In this document: positions 36,901-46,899 of the stretch, piece after piece | How the letters are laid out: each line of letters begins with the position of its first letter | Position numbering within the stretch: the first letter of the stretch is position 1 | Source of the DNA: Cryptomeria japonica | Lineage: Eukaryota; Streptophyta; Pinopsida; Cupressales; Cupressaceae | Direction: 5' to 3' | DNA: 64,000 nt | NCBI RefSeq assembly: GCF_030272615.1 | Contig: NC_081406.1 | Coordinates: forward strand, 261,939,386-262,003,385 | Notes under the pieces: model-generated | Told to the model about the DNA's origin: nothing | Database searches by the model: none | The model's input: the letters and a program-made list of their open reading frames with translations, nothing else | Program-made: the position numbers and the translations under genes

Positions 36901-38241
36901 TATAGGTAAAATAGCTTGTATATGCTATGTATATCTAACATAGCTTATACATATGAGCAACAAAGGGCCTTTGACTAAAGACTAGAAATAAGCATCATTC
37001 TAATCAATCACAAGCGAATAACATGCCAACCATTTCATAGAATCACTGAAAAAAATATTCAACCAAATGTCATTGCCCTGATTATCATATGAAACAATAC
37101 CCAAATTGGTTCATGATCATAAATAATTACCCGCATATTTTCACAAATCTTATCATCAATAAATTGAGTGGACTTTCATAACATGCAAGTATTATAATAA
37201 AATATGACTATCGGTACAGAAATGATGTGTAGGTAATGAAATTCCAAGAAAACAAATTCATTTTCTGGTTTCTGTAGCGTAGGAACTTCAATCAAGCTTT
37301 GTAACAAAACATTCTCGTGTCACTTTTACCTCTTATATATTAGCAAGATGTTCGTGTAAACTCAATACAAAATATAAAGACAACTTATCTTGTTGGTATC
37401 AGAGAAGTGTTCAACTTCATATACAAACATAGGATTTGCTAATCTTAAGTTTGACAATGCAATCAAATATCCTCTCAGCAATTTGGTCAATTTGATTGCA
37501 TTGAGAATGCCAGAAAAATTACAAAGAGAAAGCTATCGTGCAACAGAATTAAGAAAATGTTAAACTCTGAAAAAACAGATGTATTCATATACAGAAAATT
37601 GCACAAAAAGAAACCATTCATCATGTAAGAATAAGTTCTGCCTCTTACTTGTGCCATGCATGTGTATGAGAATTTTGAACCCCTATCAATTTATCATCAA
37701 AATACCATAGGCTCGCTTCCCATAAACGATATTTCCCCCACCTTATTAAACAGAGATTTTGCCATCTAAATGTTCCCTTTTTTTTCCAGGGCCTATAAAT
37801 TTATCATCGAAATACCATAGTCTCCCTTCCCATAAACAACATTTCCCCCATCATATTAAATAGAGATTTTGCCATCTGATTGTTCCCTTTTCTCCCGGAA
37901 GCATAAACATTTTTACATGAACACAAAAGGGTTTTGTACAGAGAAAATAAACGATTTAAAAACATTCAAGATGATTTTAGAACTTCATCCCAAATATAAA
38001 TAATATTCAAGGCCCAGATTTTCATTGTTTCTGAATGCCAATTACTAAACATAAACAGCAGTAATCTCATCATTAGCCCATAAAGATTAAACATGATAAA
38101 ACATTCTTTTAAATGTATTCTTTCTTGAGTCACACACATGATAATAACTTTAAAAAGTCCAGAGCTACCAAACTCACAGAATAGTATGGCAATCTTCAGA
38201 TATCAAATCTCAAAGCAGCAGTCTACTTATTTATTTGAAAT
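36901..38241. other. 3' flank of the ERF gene
   Basis: AT-rich DNA between the exon remnants and the ERF stop codon. The part next to 38241 should hold the ERF 3' untranslated region (AATAAA-like words on the minus strand near 38.23 kb, probably too close to the stop to be the real signal). Apart from the 110-bp tandem pair at 37682-37897, nothing was recognised. Confidence 0.5.
37682..37897. repeat. 110-bp tandem duplication
   Basis: Two copies starting CCTATCAATTTATCATC (37682) and CCTATAAATTTATCATC (37792), roughly 85 to 90 percent alike by eye. They share the words AATACCATAG, CTTCCCATAAAC and GAGATTTTGCCATCT. Confidence 0.88.
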
Positions 38242-40069
38242 TTACAACAGCTCACCGAGGCAAGAATCAAAACTGCTTTGATAAACAGAGCCTGCATCAG
38301 TTAGATCGTCAAAGCTCCATGGCTGTAGGGAAAACTCAATACTTGCATCCAAATCATTCACTGTCTTCTCCATCTCTTCTTGCTTGGGACTCAGACACAT
38401 CCCCAGATATGACTCCATGGCAAAATCATCTGAAAATTCCAGATTTCTATTCACATCTGTAATGTAGGTATCACCTAAATCACCATCAATTTGAAAAGAA
38501 ATATCCACAGGGTTTTGCTCAGGAATTACACCCAAAGGCTGTGTCTGCATGTCCGCAAAACTGGACCCATTCACATCACAGAATACAGAAGAGATTTCTG
38601 GAGCTTTCATGTAGAAATTATTCGCCACATCAGGGGATACATCGCTTCTCTGAGACTCAAAATAATTACCTTCTTCAGGTAAAGGAGAACTGGTGGGCTT
38701 GAAACAAACTCCATCATACGACAGACTGCTTCTGTCAGAGTCAAAATAAGCATCCCTATGAGGTGAAACAGTTTTCAAGGTTTTGAAACTTACAGCGTCA
38801 TCATAATCAGAAGGCATGAAGCTGTTCACCTCTGGATTATTGTAGCTACTGCAGTTATCACCTGCGAAGGCCTTCTGCATATTATGGCTAAGATTGCTTT
38901 CACCGGCAGACTGGCCTGCCAATTTGATAGAATTAGGGAATTCTGAATCCCCAAACTCCAAATCATCATTAGAACTTGTCTGCATCGACGGCCTGACGCC
39001 AAATCCTTTTTGGGTGTCCTTCACAGATGGTTTCACCATTTTGTTTGAATTGAAACCCTCGAATGCAAATTCAGGCTTAGTATTGCACGACTTAGATTTC
39101 TTCCGGCACTCCATTTTCCCCAACCCTTTCTTACATTTCACAGGAGAAAAATCATCACCAAAATTAAGTTTGGCTTTCTTACCTCTGATCTTCTTAGCCG
39201 CTGCATCATACGCTCTCGCGGCATCCTCCGCAGTATTGAAAGTTCCGAGCCAAACCCTGACACCCTTTTTCGGATCTCTAATCTCAGCAGCCCATTTCCC
39301 CCAAGGCCGCTGCCTGATCCCTCGGTACAAATTCTTCCTCTTCCTCCCTGCGCTCCTTGCAGCTAACCCTTCACAATAAGGAGTCGGATCAAAAATCCTC
39401 TCTTCAAAATCCAAAATGAAAAATATATATCACTGAAAATCCATCATTAAAAAATCTTAAGATTTTAGGTTTCTACAGCTCAAACATTAATAATGTTTCC
39501 ATTGCGTTACGATTTAACAGGAAAATACATTTTTTAAAGATTCCTAAAGCTCCACATTAGTATAACAAATTTAGGAAGTTATTCTTCTGTATAAATTTTA
39601 ACAGGAAAATTTCTGGGTTGTGATTTAGGGTTACAGGGCTAAACACAAATATGGATTTTGTTAACACCTGCGCTTTATGTATAACCGTAAATTTCTGATA
39701 AGCGCATGCCTACAACATTTAAAGGAAAATTTTCACATATAAACATGTATTATCTTTAACAGTAAACTGGCATAAATGTGCTAAAATCTCATAATGAAAG
39801 CGAAAAGAAAGAAATTTAGGCACTTTGCAAATCCAACCTGAAGAAATCGCAATGTCGTCGTCGCCACACTTCTTGGGCTTCTGAAAGGTAAAATCTTCAA
39901 ATTCCATAGCTTCGTTGTCGCCATAGCCATCGACGTCGTTAAAGGAATTCTCTGTTGCAGCTTTTCCACTGACATAGTCTGCGAATTTATTGAAATCGGG
40001 CCATAAATCCTTGACTGTGGCTCGCCTATTCGTGGGTATATACTGTGATATAATCGCACCTCCACACAT
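38242..40069 (-). CDS. RAP2.12-like: group VII ethylene-response factor (AP2/ERF transcription factor)
   Basis: Two exons, 40069-39838 and 39401-38242, with a 436-bp GT-AG intron, give 463 residues. The protein opens MCGGAII, the conserved group VII N-degron. In flowering plants Cys-2 is oxidised by plant cysteine oxidases and the protein is then destroyed through the N-degron pathway, so it accumulates in low oxygen and switches on hypoxia and ethylene-linked genes in the nucleus. The AP2/ERF domain spans about residues 102-158, with [24 protein letters not shown] and AARAYDAAA for GCC-box binding. Basic runs ([14 protein letters not shown]) could serve nuclear import. The C-terminus ([11 protein letters not shown]...CLGELL) resembles the activation motif of RAP2.2/RAP2.12. 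One intron between N-terminus and AP2 domain is typical of the group. The start is the only ATG giving the N-degron. I see no damage. Confidence 0.95.
39402..39837 (-). other. intron of the ERF-VII gene
   Basis: Donor TCTTCAG|GTTGGA at 39838/39837 and acceptor TTTTGAAG|AGAGG at 39402/39401. This is the junction that keeps frame: it joins Ser-77 to Glu-78. The alternative acceptor at TTTTCAG upstream would give an early stop. Confidence 0.85.
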
Positions 40070-40176
40070 CTTTCACCTTCGTTACAGATCTCTGTAAGGG
40101 TTTGAAACCGCGACCTCTTGAAGCACAAATGTAATTGAAATGAAATGAAATTAAAAGGAGAGTCGAATGCGTGCAA

Positions 40177-40188
40177 GGATTATATCGA
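40177..40188 (-). promoter_or_regulatory. candidate TATA box of the ERF-VII gene
   Basis: CGATATAATCC on the minus strand, about 110 bases before the ATG at 40069, is a plausible TATA element leaving an 80-base 5' leader. No other strong TATA word is as well placed. Confidence 0.5.
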
Positions 40189-40189
40189 G

Positions 40190-40839
40190 AAAAAATTATT
40201 GGAGTCGGTAAACGTTAATTACACTCTAAACTTTGTAATTGGAGTTTGTGCTATTTTGTCCTGAGGTGGGTCAACATACTTGGCGCGTTATTTGCTACTT
40301 GCACATTTTTAATTCGCCCGTACCTACTATCTGTTTTCGGACAAAAAACTATAGTTTTCACCGATAATTTTGTCCAATCAATTTTATTTATTGAAATCAA
40401 TTTTTATATCGCCATAGAAGATGGAGATATTATTTTTTTCTACTTTTGGGTCGATAGTTGGTCGGTTCTAAATTTAATGGCTATATATAAATATTTTTAT
40501 TATAAAAATAATTATAATTTTATGAAAATTGTGATATAAAAGGACATTTATAAAATAATTGTGGTTTAATTGGTCCATTATAATTGATGAGAGATGATCT
40601 TTTCTTTAATTATACTATCTATTCGTGTGTAAATTTTGGGAGGTGCAATTATAAGGGATGAGGATAAGGGATCATGCCCAAGTGGAATGGATATCATTTT
40701 GTCTTTTACTTTCACTTGAAGAGGAATTATTTAGACACGTATCGAGTAAGAAAATTGATATATATTTGACCTACAACCCTCCACCAAAATAGAAAGTAAA
40801 AAGATATTTAAAGTAAATGATAAATAAATATCTTGTACT
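40190..40839. other. upstream region of the ERF-VII gene
   Basis: AT-rich DNA, likely holding promoter sequence at its left end. No GCC box, coding region or mobile-element edge was recognised. Confidence 0.45.
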
Positions 40840-40875
40840 AAAATAAAGTGTGTCTTAGTATTTGAAAGGTGATTG

Positions 40876-41535
40876 TGAAAAAGAAAAAAGATATTCTAAG
40901 TGGATCGTAAGTATATGATTTACTGAATAAAGTGTATCTTCTCATATAGGTCCCAAGGTTGTTGCTTAGACTTACTCAATGGTAGTGGCTTGTGGTCGGT
41001 TGTTGCCATCCCTAGGGGATTAGCTCACCCTAAGGTTGGGGTCCCGTGGAGGGGGGCTTCCTAAAAAATAGAGTTGGAGCTAATGAGATTGTTTAGGACT
41101 ATTTTTAAGTTGTTGGTCCCATGAATTTTGTAGTGTTGTTCAGCATAAAGATTTAAGCTCCTAAATTTAAGGAAGTCGGTGGTCTCATGAATACATAGCT
41201 TTGTCTTCTATTCTCTCTGTAGTGATCAAAACAAGTTTAAAAACTTATTTTCCCTCTAAAATTGTCTTTTAATAGCAATATAAACTTAGATATTTGACAA
41301 GTGGCAACTATCATTCCTAAGCTGATGGGGCAATTTCTAGCCCCATCCCAATTTCACCCGCTTAAATATGCAGTCCTAAAAAGTAGGGGCTATTAATTTT
41401 TGAGAAAAGATTCTAAACAATCTCGCAGCATTATTTTTTGGGGAAAATAGAAGCTTAAGCCCCCTCATGGGACCACACCCTAAGAGAGGCTTAGGTTCGA
41501 CTGGGTTGCGAGGACACCCTTGGGTTACCAAAAAA
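40876..41535 (+). mobile_element. probable SINE-like retro-insertion
   Basis: About 660 bp flanked by direct repeats of about 33 bp (40842-40875 and 41535-41568, both AAATAAAGTGTGTCTTAG...GAAAGGTG). The right end is an A-run (GGGTTACCAAAAAA). It contains a pol III B-box-like word, GGTTCGACTGGG, at about 41490-41501, close to the 3' end, which is unusual. The repeats are longer than normal for a retro-insertion, so a local duplication is the alternative. Confidence 0.4.
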
Positions 41536-41570
41536 ATAAAGTGTGTCTTAGTATTTGAAAGGTGGTTGCT

Positions 41571-43430
41571 TTCTCTAGGGTTCATCCTTTGTGTGAGAAG
41601 CATGGGCATAAGGAGGAAATGTGGTCTAAACCGGAGCGAGGGTGGATTAAAATCAACTTTGATGGGGCTTCTAGGGGTAACCCAAGTGTCTCTGGGGTAG
41701 GATGCATTGCTCGTGATGAGGACGGGTTGATTCTTTTCAAGGGTGCGAAAAGACTACAAGAAGGGACTAACAATGAAGCAGAGGTGCAGGTCGCTCTATT
41801 AGCAATCGAATTGGTTGTTAATATGAAGGCTCTGAAAGTGCATTTGGAAGGAGATTCCAAGGTAGTAGTGGATGCAATTATGAAAGGAGAAACCCCAAAC
41901 TGGAGGCTAAACAAATTCATAGCATTGATTCGATCAAAATTACTTAATTTCCAAGATTTTTGTATATCTTATATTAGAAGAGGTGGGAATGTTTTAGCAG
42001 ATTTTTTTATCTAATGTGGCATGCGAACTCGACAAATGGGTGACGAGGTGGTGGGGTCAAGATGATGACATCATATAATTTGGCAAGTTTAAACGGTTGT
42101 ACTGGACAGTACAAACGATCAAGATGAAGTGTGGGAGATGAGTGTGTTTTTTCTCTACCCAAGTGTCGAGGCCAACTCGGCTAATATTGGAAATTAATGT
42201 TGATTATCTTTGCAATGACGACAAAAGTTGTGATAATCGCATTAATAGGTGTAATGCAAATGAATTTTCATTCAATGCGGTTGGTGAGTGCTTTTCTTGG
42301 TCTAAGGAAGTGGTTTTTGATAGTGAGTGGCGGTTTTGTGGTTGGTGGGTGCAATGGAGGTCAATTTTACATTGAGAACCTCCAAAATGATGCCTGTATT
42401 CTTGGGGCCGGTTCCGGAGAGACGGTTGATGACTATGTTCCGTTCGAAGGAACCTTTGTTTCTGAAGGTTGTGCAGTTGGTGTTGGGAGAAGAATTGGCA
42501 ATAATAGGCCACAAGTATCGAACAAGGGCGAACATCTACTCCCTCATCATGGTGTGGGGGTTGGAATTGGACTCCTCGTGTGTAGAGGTTCAAAGGGTAA
42601 TGAAATCTATAGTGCCACATGAATATCTTGATAATATGGAGTCTTTGCTCGAATGGGCGATATCGGGTCGGGGGTTTGATGTGGTCGAAGGTATCCTAGA
42701 GCAACATTGAGAACTTAGGGGCAGACATATGCATATCCCTTTCCTCAGACGACATGAAGAGGTGAAGGCCAAGTTTCGTGAGATGGCAAGCAGAGGATGG
42801 GAGGCCCTGAAATTACATGTGCAAATTAATGGAACTAGAAGAGGTTATTAGGCAAGCCTGCGTGGAGGCAGGGTATGAGGAAGGAGGTGGAAGGAGGCAA
42901 CGTCCGATGACCAGACGCAGGAGTGTGGAGTTGATGGAAATGAATGTGCCACTGGAAATTCTCCTAATCAAAGGAGGATGTAGACTGGGTGGAGAGATGA
43001 GTGATGCAGCCAAGGGATGAGAAGAACTTGCCTAGGTCTCAGGTAGCTCTGTTTTTTTATCTACTATGTTTATAGATTTTGTTTTGAAATTATGTTGGAA
43101 ACTTCAAAGTTTCATTTGTTTTTTTTAACATTATCGTATAAACTTACTATGTCAGTTGTTGTTGTTTAGCATTGTCATATCAAGCAGTTACTATTGTTTA
43201 GCAATATCGTATCGAGCACCCTTTTTTTAGCTCGAAATACTGTATATGTAATTTGGATGTGGGATGGTGTTGGTGGGTTTACTGGATGGTGGTATTGACA
43301 TCTGGTTTTTGTAGGGTGATTTGGTGGTTTTAGATAGGGGTTGGGGTGGTTTGATATTTGAGATAATCCTTGTTGACAATGTACTGCTTATTTCATAATA
43401 TAATAAAATTCATATTACCGATCAAAAAAA
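41571..43430 (+). mobile_element. 5'-truncated LINE tail with RNase H domain
   Basis: Direct repeats AAAGGTGGTTGCT (41558-41570) and AAAGGTGATTGCT (43428-43440), with an A-run at the right end, mark a retro-insertion. Its left part encodes an RNase H of the plant LINE type (GWIKINFDGASRGNP, NNEAEVQVALLAIE, LEGDSKVVVDAI, GGNVLADF). With residue 1 at 41562, the four catalytic acids are at Asp-34, Glu-72, Asp-98 and Asp-147. The frame has no ATG of its own, fitting 5' truncation. About 1.4 kb follow the domain, including a 127-codon frame at 42327-42710 (VVQLVLGEELAIIGHKYRT) that I do not recognise. The end ATTACCGATCAAAAAAA is LINE-like. Confidence 0.78.
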
Positions 43431-43440
43431 GGTGATTGCT

Positions 43441-44350
43441 AAAAAAAATTTTAATAAATAAGGTTGACCATCTAATTTAAGTCTTGATAGTGGGAAGGGC
43501 CTAAATTTAATGACCATGCAATTGTATTTAATTATTTTTGTAAGAAAAATAACAAGTGCAAAAAATTGCAGAGAAGAACAATAGCACATAACACACAAAT
43601 TTTACATGGAAAAACTTGGTAAAAATATACTAGTAAAAAACCACAGGCAAATATCTTTCATATTGATTCTTAAGAATTTTAAGAGTTACAACAATCTCAA
43701 AACTATACATCAAACATGACTTCAAGCAGCATAAAACAACCGAATTGCATAGTCTTAATTGAAGACAACTTACTAAATATAGTAAGTATGACTCTCACAA
43801 CTACATTGAAAACACATGTCAAAATTACTAATTATAGTAAGTTTCCTAACAAAACTTTCTATTTATGGAGGAGAATCCATGATGACTCAACCACATCTAG
43901 ATGAGAATCCAAGATGAGTCAACCACATATAAATGAGAATTCAATTTCGACTTCACATTTCAACAATTTTAGTTGTAAAATATAATTAAAATTTTACCAA
44001 GATTGTATCACTTGAAAGGAGAGATTTTAAGTAGAATGTTAAAATTTCTATATAATTATTATTTTGTATATAAATAATTTATTTACCAATTTCTAAAATA
44101 AATAAATCTTGTATTTGAAAGGTCCAAATGAATGACCACCATGAAAACTTTGCTTGAAAGGAAAGGCCTATCATCAAATTTTGGCTTTGATAGTGGTCAT
44201 GTTTTCATCACATTTGCATGGAGGGAGAACACTTTATTTATGAGATCAACACATTTGTAAATAAGTTTTTCACCATAAAATACAATCAAAAATTTAAGAA
44301 AGACTAGGTATATCACATGAAAGGGAATATTTTGGATAAATGTCAAAAAT
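43441..44350. other. AT-rich intergenic DNA
   Basis: No coding region. Short repeated words such as AATCCA(A/T)GATGA(G/C)TCAACCACAT occur near 43.87-43.93 kb. No mobile-element edge was recognised. Confidence 0.45.
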
Positions 44351-44355
44351 TAAAT

Positions 44356-45320
44356 AAGATATACTTAAATATATCTACGATCTATAGTATACTTTATTTT
44401 TTAATGGCATATATCTTTACATATAAAGGGTAACTTTGAATAGATAACTATCGCAACAAAATTGTTTGGTATGTAGAGTCCATTAAACTCATCAAATTTC
44501 CACGGTCCATGATGTTTATTGCACAACACATGATTTATGGATTCAATTGTGTAGAATTATTTAGTGTAAAACTAGATAAAAAGAGATAGGGGAAATGGAT
44601 GGGTGAAGTATGCACAAGTAGAGTCCATTGTCAAATTTAAACTATACTTCCAAAATCATATAAGATATAATTTATTTTTAGATTGACAATCTTCGAGATT
44701 TTAACCTAGTTTGAATCTAGGCAAAGATCACAAGGGGACTTCTCCCCAAACAACATATTAGACTAAGAAGCCACTTATTCAACTTAAAATCCACTTACTC
44801 AACTCATATCAACTTAGAAGTCACAATGGAAGTCCAAGAGCCGCCACTTAGAATTTCAACACTAGATGTCACTTTGGGGGTTCGAACATGGATCTCCATC
44901 TTGAGAACCTTATGACCTTGCCATTAGAGCACAACCACGTTGACAAGATATAATAAAATATATCTATAAGATACTCTTTTTGAAAATGAGATATATCTTA
45001 ACATTTAAAGAGAAACTTTGAATAGATAACTATCGCAACAAAATTGTTTGGTAAGTAGAGTCAATTAAATTCATATATTTCCACAGTCCATGATGTTTTT
45101 ACACATTTTTTATGGATTCCACTTTGTAGAATTGTTTGGCGTCAACTTTTTGGATCACACTCCATCATCCATCATCAAGATGATAGGGAGCAATTGTAGG
45201 AGAAAATTGATTGTGTGCAAACCGAAACTAGATAAAAAGAAACAATAATGAGAAAGAGTGAAGACTACATGAATAGAATTCATCGTCAAATTTAAACTAT
45301 ACTTGCAAAATTAAACTAAA
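44356..45320. repeat. old tandem duplication of about 300 bp, second copy split by a SINE
   Basis: Segments 44356-44660 and 44662-45320 (less the SINE) share long blocks, for example TTTGAATAGATAACTATCGC, AACAAAATTGTTTGGTA and TCAAATTTAAACTATACTT. The second copy has about 80 extra bases near 45.13-45.22 kb. The SINE interrupts only copy two and is therefore younger. Confidence 0.82.
44672..44944 (-). mobile_element. tRNA-derived SINE with target duplication
   Basis: On the minus strand a tRNA-like head carries an A-box-like TGTGCTCTAATGG and a B box TGTTCGAACCC about 40 bases apart. A non-coding body follows and ends in a short A/T-rich tail (AAAAATAA). A ten-base target duplication AAGATATAAT lies at 44662-44671 and 44945-44954. 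The length of 273 bp and the layout fit plant SINEs, which are transcribed by RNA polymerase III and moved by LINE enzymes. Looks full length. Confidence 0.85.
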
Positions 45321-46890
45321 ATCAAAATATATTGTAATTAAACATCTATTCTATTATGAAATGTGCCACAAATTATTCTCTCTTAAACCATCATGATTCT
45401 CTACGAAATCTTATTCATTATGAAAATTTATCAAGAAATGAGTAGATATCCTTAAAAGTACTCCATCAATTAACTTTCCCAATATTTATCTTCATAGTTT
45501 TTCCTTCTACATAATTCCCCAAAAAACATTATAAACTATATAACTTACTTATTTGCAAATTTCTTACAAACAAATTTATAATTTTCACCCCTGTCATCAA
45601 CCTCAAAATGGTACCTGCTAGTTTTGTACACGTAACATCAACTTTTTGCAAAGCTCACCTAAAGTTGGCAAACAAGTTGAAAACATGCAACTTGCGCTTT
45701 TGCATCCGTACGAGGAACACGTGGACGTAATGTGACAGAAAACCAAGATACAATGGATTACAATCCTGCAAAATCAAAGCCAATCCATAAGGGTGTACTT
45801 CGACAGATATGTGAATAGACAGACAGATAGAAGATATTTTACGAAACATTATAAGTTCCATCCGTCCAAGCAATTTTGAGATCTGATTCCAATTCTCCTT
45901 CACAAAAATCTATTCAAGACAAGATGCAATGTATACTTATTTTTTTAATGTTTATTATAGCTTTTATTTAATATGCATTTTCAGTTGAGTATATTGAAAA
46001 GCAGAGAATCTTTTTAAATTCATATAGATCTCTCTTGTGCTGTCATGATAGAGACAGAGTGATGATTAAATTCATATAAATATTATCAAGCTTTAATGAT
46101 GTATAAGATAATATTTTACACAAAATTCAGGGACTAAACAAAAACCGCAATTACTATTTGCAGAATTGACGGGTAGCGGAGTGTAAGGCACAAACGGAGC
46201 AAATGTAACACAAAGTCACCAGACAAACTACAGTGAGGAGTATTTAGAAGTAACATAAAAAATTAGACGAGCATCTCCATTAAATTTTCTTTGCTTAAAA
46301 TACATCGTACCGTGGCAACAACTCCAACAAGCTCCACAAGCTTAGAGTGTGGGGACAAAGGTATAAATTTTGTTAGATGTCGGAATGGAAATGGATTCTT
46401 TTATAGTTTATCATTACGAGAGTTTGTTTGTGGGTCTACAAATCATTTATTGTAATATGGGACTATCTCGTACTTCTTGTGGGAAGCATTCAACTATGCT
46501 ACAAATTAGGAGTGCATACCTTACCTCTTAGAAGATTAATTTTTGTCATTTTGATTTTTTAGGATTTATTGAGATTATTTAAAAGGATAAAGTAATTTAG
46601 ATCAATTAATATTAGTAGAAGTAATAATTCAACAAAATTTGGAAAATTAAATTTGATAGATAGATGTATTTAGTTTTAAGAATGAAGACAGGTAATTTGA
46701 TGTAGTTGGAATTGGAACTTCTTAATCTATATTTCACTTCAAATTCTATGTAAGCTCTTTGTTTATTTCTAGGTCGTGTTTGTAGATTTAGGTCAAGTTT
46801 GCATGGATCTACTTGAAACCAAGGAAATTTAGAAGGTTTGTTGTATGTGCTAAATTCATAAAACAACATGAAAACACCTAAAACAACCAA
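45321..46890. other. no feature recognised
   Basis: AT-rich sequence. A minus-strand frame at 45655-45903 shows no known domain or splice support. A segment near 46.84-46.91 kb (CATAAAAC..ATGAAAACA..AACTTATACCTT) recurs at 50.12-50.17 kb and is probably retroelement sequence. Confidence 0.4.
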
Positions 46891-46899
46891 ACTTATACC

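Noticed and set aside
38894-39379. 161-codon plus-strand frame opposite the ERF gene
   Set aside because: Mirror of the conserved AP2 exon; no independent coding features.
39402-39414. Alternative ERF start a few codons upstream of exon 2, giving a protein without the N-degron
   Set aside because: The apparent first Met is a TTG codon inside the intron; there is no ATG. Exon 1 supplies the true N-terminus.
41485-41505. tRNA gene suggested by a B-box word
   Set aside because: No cloverleaf or anticodon arm could be drawn around it.
42204-42620. 138-codon minus-strand frame
   Set aside because: Shadow of the LINE 3' segment read on the plus strand; no protein features.
44895-44944. tRNA gene on the minus strand
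   Set aside because: Only the A and B boxes survive, in a SINE head with target duplications; no mature tRNA fold.
45655-45903. Minus-strand 82-codon frame as host gene
   Set aside because: No recognisable domain, splice context or neighbouring exon; composition fits chance.
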